A stretch of 64,000 nt of DNA from Petrolisthes cinctipes (taxonomy: Eukaryota; Arthropoda; Malacostraca; Decapoda; Porcellanidae). The translations under genes were made by a program, and so were the position numbers. The notes under the pieces are model-generated. The model had not been told where the DNA came from. It saw only the letters and a program-made list of their open reading frames with translations, and ran no database searches. This document shows positions 25,376 through 37,620 of this stretch, in pieces. Position 1 is the first letter of the stretch, and each line of letters opens with the position of its first letter. The DNA lies in assembly GCA_033782935.1 (NCBI GenBank), contig JAWQEG010001376.1, positions 62,001-126,000 of the forward strand, in the 5' to 3' direction.

Positions 25376-26766
25376 AAATTCGATAATTTTGGGTCCCAGA
25401 AGGGATATTTACACTCCTACTCAGTGCTAAAATGTTTTAAAAATATAGGCTTAAAGCATGCTAAAAATCGATATTATAGGTGTCTAAAGTCGATATGTGC
25501 ATACATCTTTTGTACCCGTTTATATCCAAAATTCAGGCTCAAAACACCCGAAAATTCGTTATTTTTGGGTCACTGAAGTGATCTGTACCTGCCTACTCAG
25601 TGCTAGAATATTTTTAAAATATAGGCCCAAAACATGCTAAAAATCGATATTTTAGGTGGTAATGTCGATATGAGCATGCATTTTCTGTACCGGTTTATAT
25701 CTCAAATTCAGGCTCAAAACACCCGAAAATTCGATAATTTTGGGTCCCAGAAGCGATCTTTACATGTCTACTCCGTGTTAGAGTATTTTTAAAATACAGG
25801 CCCAAAACATGCTCAAAATCGATATTTTAGGTTCCCAAAGTCAATATGTGTATGCATCTTCTATACCCGTTTATATCTCAAATTCTGGCTCAAAACACCC
25901 GAAAATTAGATATTTTTTTGTCCCAGAAGCGATCTGTACATGCCTACTGATTGCTAGAATACTTTCAAAATATAGGCCCAAATTATGCTAAAAATCGATA
26001 TTTTGGGTGCCCAAAGTCGATATCTGCATGCATCTTCTGTACCCGTTTATATCTCAAATTCAGGCTCAAAACACCCGAAAACTCGATATTTTTGGGTCCC
26101 AGAAGAGATCTGTACATGCCTACTCCGTGTTAGAGTACTTTCAAAATACAGGCCCAAAACATGCTAAAAATCGATATTTTAGGTGCCCAAAGTCGATATG
26201 TGCATGCATCTTCAGTATCCGTTTATATCTCAAATTCTGGCTCAAAATAACGGAAAATTCAATATTTTTGGGTTCCAGAAGCGATCTGTACATGCCTACT
26301 CAGTGCTAGAGAGTTTTCAAAATATAGGCTTAAAACATGCTAAAAATCTATAATTTAGGTGTCCAAAGTCGATATGTGCATACATCTTTTGTATCCGTTT
26401 ATATCCCAAATTCAGGCTCAAAACAACCGAAAATTCGATATTTTTGGGTCCTTGAAGCGATCTGTACATGCCTACTTAGTGCTAGAATATTTTTTAAATG
26501 TAGGCCTAAAACATGCTAAAAATCGATATTTTAGGTGTTAAATGTCGATATGAGCTTGCATTTTCTGTATCGGTTTATATCTCAAATTCAGGCTCAAAAC
26601 CCCCAAAAATTTGAAATTTTTGTGTCCCAGAAGCGATCTGTACATGCCTACTTAGTGTTATTGTATTTTCAAAATAGATGCCTAAAACATGCTCAAAATC
26701 GATATTTTGGGTGCCAAAAGTCAATATGTGCATGCATATTCTGTACCCGTTTATATCTCAAATTCA
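25376..26766 (+). repeat. Mixed monomers between the two 0.54-kb blocks
   Basis: Ordinary array sequence. The monomers around 25809-25991 repeat those around 24226-24408 at about nine monomers (1583 bp). One monomer near 25658 has GGTGGTAATGTCG in place of GGTGCTAAATGTCG, a small deletion. Nothing other than satellite is present. Confidence 0.75.
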
Positions 26767-27310
26767 GGCTCAAAACACCCGAAAACTCGATATTTTTGGG
26801 GCCCAGAAACAATCTGTACATGCCTACTCTTTGCTAGAATGTTTTCAAAATATAGACCCAAAACATGCTCAAAATCGATTTTTTAGGTGCAAAAAGTCGA
26901 TATGTGCATGCATTTTCAGTACCCGTTTATATCTCAAATTTAGGCATAAAACACCCAAAAATTCAATATTTTTGGGTCCCAGAAGCGATCTGTACATGCC
27001 TACTCAGTGCTAGAATGTTTTCAAAATATAGTCTTAAAACATGCTAAAAATCGATATTTTAGGTGTCCAAAGTCGATATGTGCATACATCTTTTGTACCC
27101 GTTTATATCCCAAATTCAGGCTCAAAACACCCGAAAATTCGATATTTTTGTGTCCCAGAAGCGATCTGTACATGCCTACTCAGTGCTGGAATATTTTCAA
27201 AATATAGGCCCAATACATGCTAAAAATCGATATTTTAGGTGCCCAATGTCAATATGTGCATGCATCTTCTGTACCCGTTTATATCTCAAATTCAGGCTCA
27301 AAACAACGGA
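26767..27310 (+). repeat. About 0.54-kb duplicated block, copy 2
   Basis: This matches 24832-25375 with few changes (ATATAGACCC here for ATTTAGACCC, CAGGCTC for CTGGCTC). The shared private variants exclude chance similarity between ordinary monomers. Confidence 0.82.
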
Positions 27311-28114
27311 AAATTCAATATTTTTGGGTCCCCGAACCGATCTGTACATGCCTACTCAGTGCTAGAATGTTTTCAAAATATAGGCTCAAAACATGCTAAA
27401 AATCGATAATTTAGGTGTCCAAAGTCGATATGTGCATGCATCTTCTGTTTACGTTTATATCTCAAATTCAGGCTCAAAACACCAGAAAATTCGATATTTT
27501 TGGGTCCAAGAAGAGATCTGTACATGCCTACTCAGTGCTAGAATGTTTTCAAAATACAGGCCTAAAACATGCTAAAAATCGATATTTTATTTTTCCCCAG
27601 TTGATATGTGCATGCATGTTCTGTACCCGTTTATATCTCAAATTTAGGCTCAAAACACCCGAAAATTCGATATTTTTGTGTCCCAGAAACGATCTGTATA
27701 TCCCTACTTCGTGTTTGAGTATTTTCAAAATAGATGCCCAAAACATGCTGAAAATCGATATTTTATCTGCCCTTAGTCGATATGCGTATGCATCTTCTGT
27801 ACCCGTTTATATCTCAAATTCAGGCTCAAAACACCCGAAAATTCGATATTTTTGGGTCCCAGAAGCGATCTGTACATGCCTACTCCGTGTTAGAGTATTT
27901 TCAAAATACATGCCCAAAACATGCTGAAAATCGAAATTTTTGCTCCACATAGTCGATATGTGCATGCATATTCTGTACCCGTTTCTATCTCAAATTCAGG
28001 CTTAAAACAACGGAAAATTCAATAGTTTTGGGTCCCCACAGCGATCTGTACATGCCTACTTCGTGTTAGTGTATTTTCAAAATATAGGCCCAAAACATGC
28101 TCAAAATCGATATT

Positions 28115-29060
28115 TTGGGTGCCTTAAAGTCGATATGTGAATGCATCTTTTGTACCCGTTTATATCTCAAATTCAGGCTCAAAACACTCAAAAATTCGAT
28201 ATTTTTGGGTCCCAGAAGCGACTTGTACATGCCTACTCTTTGCTAGAATGTTTTCAAGATACAGACCCAAAATATGCTCAAAATCGATATATTAAGTGCA
28301 AAAAGTCGATATGTGCATGCATTGTTAGTACTCGTTTATATCTCAAATTCAGGCTCAAAATACCCGAAAATTCAATATTTTTGGGTCCCAGAAGCGATCT
28401 GTACATGCCTACTTCGTGTTAGAGTATTTTAAAAAAACAGGCCAAAAACATGCTGAAAATCGATATTTGAGGTGCCCAAAGTCAATATGTGTATGCATGT
28501 TCTGTATCCTTTTATATCCCAAATTCAGGCTCAAAATACCCAAAAATTCGATATTTTTGGGTCCCAGAAGCGATTTGTACATGTCTACTCAGTGCTAGAA
28601 TGTTTTCAAAATATAGGCTTAAAACATGATAAAATTCGATATTTTAATTGTCCAAAGTCGATTTGTGCATACCTCTTTTGTACCCGTTTATATCCCAAAT
28701 TCAGGCTCAAAACACAAAAAAATTTAATATTTTTGGGTCCCAGAAGCGATCTGTACATGCCTACTCAGTGATAAAATATTTTCAAAATATTGGCCAAAAA
28801 CATACTAAAAATCGATATTTTGGGTGCCCAAAGTCTATAAGTGCATGCATCTTCTGTACCCGTTTATATCTCAAATTCAGGCTGAAAACACCTGAAAATT
28901 AGATATTTTTGTGTCCCAGAAGCGATATGTACATGCCTACTCCTTCTTAGAATGTTTTAAAGATACAGACCCAAAACATGCTCAAAATCGATATATTAGG
29001 TGCAAAAAGTCGATTTGTGCATGCATCTTCAGTATCCGTTTATATCTCAAATTCAGTCTC
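28115..29060 (+). repeat. Dispersed 1-kb block, copy 1
   Basis: About five and a half monomers reappear near 48010 and 52591. Shared private variants include GGGTGCCTTAAAGTCG, TTTTAATTGTCC, GTCGATTTGTGCATACCTC, CCAAAGTCTATAAGTGC and CGATATATTAGGTGC. The offset to copy 2 is about 19,895 bp (113 monomers plus 7 bp). This copy has diverged further from the other two than they have from each other. Confidence 0.85.
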
Positions 29061-32000
29061 AAAATACCAGAAAATTCAATGTTTTTGGGTCCCAGACGCA
29101 ATCTGTATATGCCTATTCCGTGTTAGAGTATTTTCAAAATACAGGCCCAAAACATGCTAAAAATCGATATTTTGGGTGCCCAAAGTTGATATCTGCATGC
29201 ATCTTCAGTACCCGTTTATATCTCAAATTCAGGCTAAAAACGACAGAAAATTCAATATTTTTGGGTCCCAGAAGCGATCTGTACATGCCTACTCAGTGCT
29301 AGAATGTTTTCACGATACAGACCCAAAATATGCTCAAAATCGATATTTTAGGTGCCCAAAGTCGATATGTGCATGCATCTTCTGTACCCGTTTATATCTC
29401 AAATTCAGGCTCAAAACACCCGAAAATTCGAGATTTTTGGGTCCCAGAAGCGATCTGTACATGCCTACTCCGTGTTAGAGTATTTTTAAAATACAGGCCC
29501 AAAACATGCTGATAATCGATATTTGAGGTGACCAAACTTAATATGTGTATGGATCTTCAGTACTCGTTTATATCTCAAATGCAGGCTCAAAACACCCGAA
29601 AATTCAAAATTTTTGGGTGACAGAAGCGATCTGTACATGCCTACTCCGTGTTTGAGTACTTTTTGAATTTCAGGCCCAAAACATGCTGAAAATCGATATT
29701 TTAGGTGCCCAAAGTGGATATGAGCATGCATCTTCTGTACCCGTTTATATCTCAAATTCAGACTCAAGACACCCGAAAATTCGATATTTTTTGGTCCCAA
29801 AATCGATCTGTACATGCCTACTCTTTGCTAGAATGTTTTCAAGATACAGACCTAAAAAATGCTTAAAATCGATATTTTAGGTGCAAAAATTGGATATGTG
29901 CATGCATCTTCAGTACCCGTTTATATCTCAAATGAAGGCTCAAAATTTCCGAAAATTCGATGTTTTTGGGCCCCAGAAGCAATCTGTACATGCCTATTCC
30001 GTGTTAGAGTATATTCAAAATACAGGCCCAAAACATGCTGAAAATCGATATTTGTGGTGCCCAAAGTCAATATGTGTATGTATCTTCTGTACCCGTTTAT
30101 ATCCCAAATTCAGGTACAAAACACCCGAAAATTAGATATTTTTGAGTCCCATAAGCGATCTGTACATGCCTACTCTGTGTTAGAGTATTTTCAAAATATA
30201 GGCCTAAAACATGCTAAAAATCGATATTTTAGGTGTCCAAAGTCGATATGTGCATGTATCTTCTGTACCCGTTTATATCACCAATTCAGGCTCAAAACAC
30301 CCGAAAAATAGATATTTTTGTGTCACAGAAGATATCTGTACATGCCTACTTCGTGTTAGAGTATTTTCAAAATACATGCCCAAAACATGCTGAAAATCGA
30401 TATTTTGGGTGCCAAAAGTCGATATGTGAATGCATCTTCTGTAGCCGTTTATATCACAAATGCAGGCTCAAAACACACGAAAATTCGATATTTTTGGTTC
30501 CAGAAGCGATCTGTACATGCCTACTCAGAAATAGAATATTTTTAAAATATAGGCCCAAAACAAGATAAAAATCTATATTTTAGGTGCCCAAAGTCGATAT
30601 GTGCATGCATATTCTGTACCCGATTATGTCTCAAATTCAGGCTCAAAATACCCGAAAATTTGATATTTTTAGGTCCCAGAAGCAATCTGTACATGCCTAT
30701 TCAGTGTTAGAGTATTTTGAAAATACCTACCCAAAACATGCTGATAATCGATATTTGAGGTGCCCAAAGTCAATATGTATATGGATCTTCGGTACCCGTT
30801 TATATCCCAAATTCATGCTCAAAACACCCGAAAATTCGATATTTTTGTGTGCCAGAAGCGATCTGTACATGCCTACTTCTTGCTAGAATGTTTTCAAGAT
30901 ACAGACCCAAAACAAGCTTAAAATCGATATTTTAGGTGCAAAAACTCGATAAGTGCATGTATCTTCAGTACCGGTTTACATCTCAAATTCAGGCTCAAAC
31001 ACCCGAATATTCAATAATCTTAAGTTCCAGAAGCGATCTGTACATATTTACTCAGTGCTAGAATGTTTTTAAAATATAGGTTTAAAACATGCCAAAAATT
31101 TATATTTTAGGTGTCCCAAGTCGATATGTGCATGCATCTTCTGTACTCGTTTATATCTTAAATTCAGGCTCAAAACCCCCGAAAATTCGATATTTTTGGG
31201 TCCCAGAAGCGATTTGTATATGCCTACGCAGTGCTAAAATGTTTTCAAAATATAGACTCAAAACATGCTAAAAATCGATATTTTGGGTGCCCAAGTCGAT
31301 ATGTACATGTATTTTCTGTACCCGATTATAACTCAAATTTAGGCTCAAAACACCCGAAAATTCGATATTTTTGGGTCCCAGAAGCGATCTGTACATGCCT
31401 ATTCCGTGTTAGAATACTTTCAAAATATAGGCCCAAAACATGCTCAAAATCGATATTTTGGGTGCCCAAAGTCGATATGTGCATGCATCTTTTGTACCCG
31501 TATATATCTCAAATTCAACTCAAAAAGCCTAAAAATTCAATATTTTTGGGTCCCAGAAGCGATCTGTACATGCCTACTCAGTGCTAGAGTAATTTCAAAA
31601 TATTGGCCCAAAACATGCTAAAAATCGATATTTTGGGTGGTCAAAGTCGATATGTGCATGCATCCTCTGTACCCGTTTATATTTCAAATTCAGGCTCAAA
31701 ACACCCGAAAATTCGATATTTTTAGGAACGAGAAGCGATATGTACATGCCTACTCCGTGTTAGAGTATTTTCAAAATACAGGTCCAAGACATGCTCAATA
31801 TCGATATTTTGGGTGCCCAAAGTCTATATTTGAATGCATCTTCTGTACGCGTTCTTTATATTTCAAATTCCGGCTCAAAACACCCGAAAATTCGATATTT
31901 TTGGGTTTTAGAAGCAATCTGTACATGCCTACTCCTTGCTTGAATGTTTTCAAAATACAGACCCAAAACATGCTCAAAATCGATAATTTAGGGCAAAAAG

Positions 32001-33319
32001 TCGATATGTGCATGCTTAATCAGTACCCGTTTATATCTCAAATTCAGGTTCAAAACACCCCAATATTCAATAGTTTTAGGTTCCAGAAGCGATCTGTACA
32101 TGTCTACTCAGTGCTAGAATGTTTTTAAAATATAGGTTTAAAACATGCTAAAAATTTATATTTTGGGTGTCCCAAGTCGATATGTGCATGCATCTTCTGT
32201 ACTCGTTTATATCTCAAATTCAGGCTCAAAACACCCGAAAATTCGAGATTTTTTGGTCCCAGAAGTGACCTGTATATACCTACTCCACGCTAGAATGTTT
32301 TCAAGATACAGACCCAAAACATGCCCAAAATCAATATTTTATGTGCAAAAAGTCGATATGTGCATGCTTATTCAGTACCCGTTTATATCTCAAATTCAGG
32401 CTCAAAACACCCGAAAATTCGATATTTTTGGGTTTTAGATGCAATCTGTATATGCCTACTCCGTGTTTAAGTATTTTCAAAATACATGCCCAAAACATGC
32501 TGAAAATCGATATTTTAGCTGCCCATAGTCAATATGTGCATGCATCTTCTGTACCCGTTTATATCTTAAATTCAGGCTCTAAACCCCCGAAAATTCGATA
32601 TTTTTGGGTCCCAGAAGCGATCTGTACATGCCTACGCAATGCTAGAATGTTTTCAAGATACAGACCTAAAACATGCTAAAAATCGATATTTTAGATGCCC
32701 AATGTCGATATGTGCATGCATCTTCTGTACTGTACCCGTTTATATCTCAAATTCAGGCTCAAAACACCCGAAAATTCGGAATTTTTGGGTCCCAGAAGCG
32801 ATCTCTACATGACTACTCAGTGTTAGAATACTTTCAAAATATAGGCCTAAAACATGCTCAAAATCGATATTATGGGTGCACAAAGTCAATATGTGCATGC
32901 ATCTTCTGTACCCGTTTATATCTCAAATTCAGGCTCAAAACACCCGAAAATTCGGAATTTTTTGGGTCCCAGAAGCGATCTGTACATGCCTACTCAGTGC
33001 TAGAATAATTTCAAAATATTGGCCCAAAACATGCTAAAAATCGATATTTTGGGTGCCCAAAGTCGATATGTGCATGCATCCTCTGTACCCGTTTATATTT
33101 CAAATTCAGGCTCAAAACACCCGAAAATTCGATATTTTTAGGAACTAGAAACGATATGTACATGCCTACACCGTGTTAGAGTATTTTCAAAATACAGGTC
33201 CAAAACATGCTCAAAATCGATATTTTGGGTTCCCAAAGTCGATATGTGCATGCATCTTTTGTACGCGTTTTTTATATTTCAAATTCAGGCTCAAAACACC
33301 CGCAAACTCGATATTTTTG

Positions 33320-34554
33320 GGTTTTAGATGCAATCTGTATATGCCTACTCCCTGTTTAAATATTTTCAAATTACATGCCCAAAACATGCTGAAAATCGAT
33401 ATTTTAGCTGCCCTTAGTCAATATGTGCATGCATCTTCTGTACCCGTTTATATCTTAAATTCAGGCTCTAAACACCCGAAAATTCGGTATTTTTGGGTCC
33501 TAGAAGCGATCTGGTATACATGCCTACTCAGTGTTAGAGTACTTTAAAAATACAGGCCATAAAACATGCTGAAAATCGATATTTTAGGTGCCCAAAGTCG
33601 ATATGTGCATGCATCTTCTGCACCCGTTTATATCTCAAATTCAGGCTCAAAACACCCGAAAATTCGGCATTTTTGGGTCCCAGAAGCGATCTGTACATGC
33701 CTACTTCTTGCTAGAATGTTTTCAAGATACAGACCCAAAACAAGCTTAAAATCGATATTTTTGGTGCAAAAAGTCGATATGTGCATGTATCTTCAGTACC
33801 GGTTTACATCTCAAATACAGGCTCAAACACCCGAATACTCAATAATTTTAAGTTCCAGAAGCAATCTGTACATGTTTACTCAGTGCTAGAATGTTTTTAA
33901 AATATAGGTTTAAAACATGCTAAAAATTTATATTTTAGGTGTCCCAAGTCGATGTGTGCATGCATCTTCTGTACTCGTTTATATCTCAAATTCAGGCTCA
34001 AAACACCCGAAAATTCGGTATTTTTTGGTCCCAGAAGCAACCTGTATATGCCTACTCCATGCTAGAATGTTTTCAAAATATAGACTCAAAACATGCTAAA
34101 AATCGATATTTTGGGTGCCCAAAGTCGATATGTGCATGCATCTTCTGTACCCGTTTATATTTTAAATTCAGGCTCAAAACACCCAAAAATTCGATATTTT
34201 TGGGTCCCAGAAGCGATCTGTACATGCCTACGCAATGCTAGAATGTTTTCAAGATACAGACCTAATACATGCTAAAAATCGATATTTTAGGTGCCCAATG
34301 TCGATATGTGCATGCATCTTCTGTACACGTTTATATCTCAAATTCAGGATCAAAACACCCGAAAATTCGATATTTTTGTGTCCAAGAAGAGATCTGTACA
34401 TGCCTACTCAATGCTAGAATGTTTTCAAAATATAGGCTCAAAATATGCTAAAAATCGATATTTTAGGTGTCCCAAGTCGATGTGTGCATAGATATTCTGT
34501 ACCAGTTTATATCTCAAATTTAGGCTTAAAACACCCGAAAATTCGACGTTTTTG
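33320..34554 (+). repeat. 7-monomer repeat of the diverged zone, copy 1 (1235 bp)
   Basis: The unit carries a 3-bp insertion (CTGGTATACATGCC near 33513), so its length is 7 x 176 + 3. Other shared variants are CAGGCCATAAAACATGC, CTTCTGCACCCG, TCGGCATTTTTGGG and AAACAAGCTTAAAATCG. Copies differ at many single bases, so this duplication is older than those at 10.8-14.4 kb. Confidence 0.8.
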
Positions 34555-35300
34555 GGTCCTAGATGCAATCTGTATATGCCTACTCCGTGTTTAAGTATTT
34601 TCAAAATACATGCCCAAAACATGCTGAAAATCGATATTTTTGCTGCCCATAGTCAATATGTGCATGCATCTTCTGTACCCGTTTATATCTTAAATTCAGG
34701 CTCGAAAAATCCGAAAATTCGGTATTTTTGGGTCCCAGAAGCGATCTGGTATACACGCCTACTCAGTGTTAGAGTACTTTAAAAATACAGGCCATAAAAC
34801 ATGCTGAAAATCGATATTTTAGGTGCCCAAAGTCGATATGTGCATGCATCTTCTGCACCCGTTTATATCTCAAATTCAGGCTCAAAACACCCGAAAATTC
34901 GGCATTTTTGGGTCCCAAAAGCGATCTGTACATGCCTACTCCTTGCTAGAATGTTTTCAAGATACAGACCCAAAACAAGCTTAAAATCGATATTTTAGGT
35001 GCAAAAAGTCGATATGTGCATGTATCTTCAGTACCGGTTTACATCTCAAATTCAGGCTCAAAAACCCGAATATTCAATAATTTTAAGTTCCAGAAGCGAT
35101 CTGTACATGTTTACTCAGTGCTAGAATGTTTTTAAAATATAGGTTTAAAACATGCTAAAAATTTATATTTTAGGTGTCCCAAGTCGATATGTGCATGCAT
35201 CTTCTGTACTCGTTTATATCTCAAATTCAGGCTCAAAACACCCGAAAATTCGGTATTTTTTGGTCCCAGAAGCAACATGTATATGCCTACTCCATGCTAG
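34555..35300 (+). repeat. 7-monomer repeat of the diverged zone, partial copy 2
   Basis: It repeats the first part of the unit at +1235 bp, including the 3-bp insertion near 34748 and CTTCTGCACCCG near 34850. The match fades after about 35300. Confidence 0.8.
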
Positions 35301-37620
35301 AATGTTTTCAAGATACAGACCCAAAACATGCTAAAAATCGATATTTTGGGTGCACAAAGTCTATATGTGCATGCATCTTCTGTACGCGTTTTTTATATTT
35401 CAAATTCAGGCTCAAAACACCCGAAAATTCGATATTTTTGGGTCCCAGAAGCAATCTGTACATGCTTACTCCTTGCTTGAATGTTTTCAAGATACAGACC
35501 CAAAACATGCCCAAAATCGAAATTTTAGGTGCAAAAAGTCGATATGTGCATGCATCTTCAGTACCCGTTTATATCTTAAATTCAGGCTCAAAACACCCGA
35601 AAATTCGATATTTTTGGGTCGCAAAAGCGATCTGTACATGCCTATTCCGTGTTAGAATACTTTCAAAATATAGGCCCAAAACATGCTCAAAATCGATATT
35701 TTGGGTGCTCAATGTCGATATGTGCATGCATCCTCTGTACCCGTTTATATTTCAAATTCAAGCTCAAAACACCCGAAAATTCGGTATTTTTTGGTCCCAG
35801 AAGCGATCTGTACATGCCTATTCCGTGTTAGAATACTTTCAAAATATAGGCCCAAAATATGCTCAAAATCGATATTTTGGGTGCCCAAAGTCGATATGTG
35901 CATGCATCTTCTGTACCCGTTTATATCTCAAATTCAGGCTCAAAACGCCCGAAAATTCGGCATTTTTGGGTCCCAGAAGCGATCTCTAAATGCCTACTCA
36001 GTGCTAGAATTTTTTTCAAAATATAGGCTTAAAACATGCTAAAAATCGATATTTTAGGTTTAAAAAGTCGATATGTGCCTGCATCTTCAGTACCCGTTTA
36101 TATCTCAAATTCAGGCTCAAAACACCTTAAAATTCAATATGTTTGGGTCCCAGAAGCGATCTGTACATGCTTAATCAGTGCTAGAATAATTTCAAGATAT
36201 TGGCCCAAAACATGCTAAAAATCGATATTTTGGGTGCCCAAAGTCGAAATGTGCATGCAGGCTCTGTGCCCGTTTATATTTCAAATTCAGGCTCAAAACA
36301 CCAGAAAGTTCGATATTTTTGTGTCCCAGAAGCGATCTGTACATGCCTACTCCGTGTTAGAGTATTTTCAAAATACAGGCCCAATATATGCTGAAAATCG
36401 ATATTTTAGGAGCCCAAAGGCAATATGTGCATGCATCTTCTGTACCCGTTTATAACTCAAATTCAGGCTCAAAACACCCGAAAATTCGGTAATTTTGGGT
36501 CCAAGAAGCAAATTGTACATGCCTACTCCTTGCTAGAATGTTTTCAAAATACAGACCAAAAACATGCTCAAAATCGATATTTTAGGTGGAAAAAGTCGAT
36601 ATGTGCATTCATCTTCTGTACCCGTTAATATCTCAAATTCAGGCTCAAAACACCCGAAAATTCAATATTTTTGGGTCACATAAGCGATCTGTACATGCCT
36701 ACTCCTTTCTAGAATGTTTTCAAGATACAGACCCAAAACATGCTAAAAATCGATATTTTAGGTGCCCAAAGTCAATATGTGTATGCATCTTTTGTACCAG
36801 GTTATATCCCAAATTCAGGCTCAAAACACCCGAAAATTCAATATTTATGGGATTCCAGAAGCTATCTGTACATGCCTACCCAGTGCTAGAATGTTTTCAA
36901 AATATAGGCTCAAAACATGCTAAAAAATCGATATTTTAGGTGTCCAAAGTCGATATGTGCATGCATCTTCTGTACCCGTTTATATCTCAAATTCATGCTC
37001 AAAACACCCGAAATTCGATATTTTTGGGTCCCAGAAGCGATCTGTACATGCCTACTCCTTTCTAGAATGTTTTCAAGATACAGAATCAAAACATGCACAA
37101 AATCGATATTTTAGATGCCCAAAGTCAATATGCGAATGCATCTTCTGTACCCGTTAATATCTCAAATTCAGGCTCAAAACACGAAAATTCAATATTTTTG
37201 CGTCCCAGAAGCGATCTGTACATGCCTACTCCTTTCTAGAATGTTTTCAAGATACAGACCCAAAACATGCACAATATCGATATTTTAGGTGCAAAAAGTC
37301 GATATGTGCATGCATCTTCTGTACCTGTTTATATCTCAAATTCAGGCTCAAAACTCCGAAAATTCGATATTTTGTGTCCCAGAAGCGATCTGTACATGCC
37401 AACTCAGTGCTAGAATGTTTTCAAAATAGAGGCTCAGAACATGCTGTAAATCGATTTTTTAGCTGCCCAAAGTCAATATGTGTATGCATTTTCTGTTCCC
37501 GATTATATCTTAAATTCAGGCTCAAAACACCTGAAAATTCAATATTTGTGGGTCCCAGAAGCGATATGTACGTCCATACTCCGTGTTAGAGTGTTTTTAA
37601 AATACAGGCCCAAAACATGC

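Larger units (their letters stand above)
27311..37620 (+). repeat. Diverged, largely monomeric satellite
   Basis: Neighbouring monomers here are the most individual in the window, with more substitutions and more small indels than on either side. Examples are a 5-bp duplication in CTGTACTGTACCCG near 32727, a TACGCGTTTTTTATATTTC insertion type near 33264 and 35386, and a CTGGTATACATGCC insertion near 33513. Clear multi-monomer repetition is limited to the 1-kb block at 28.1 kb and the 7-mer at 33.3-35.3 kb, listed separately. Divergent monomeric satellite is usually older and less homogenised; that reading is inference. Confidence 0.75.

Noticed and set aside
35174..35989. 271-codon open frame as a possible gene
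   Set aside because: It spans about 4.6 satellite monomers and encodes only the recurring satellite peptides. Length is explained by small indels in the diverged zone that happen to skip stop codons.
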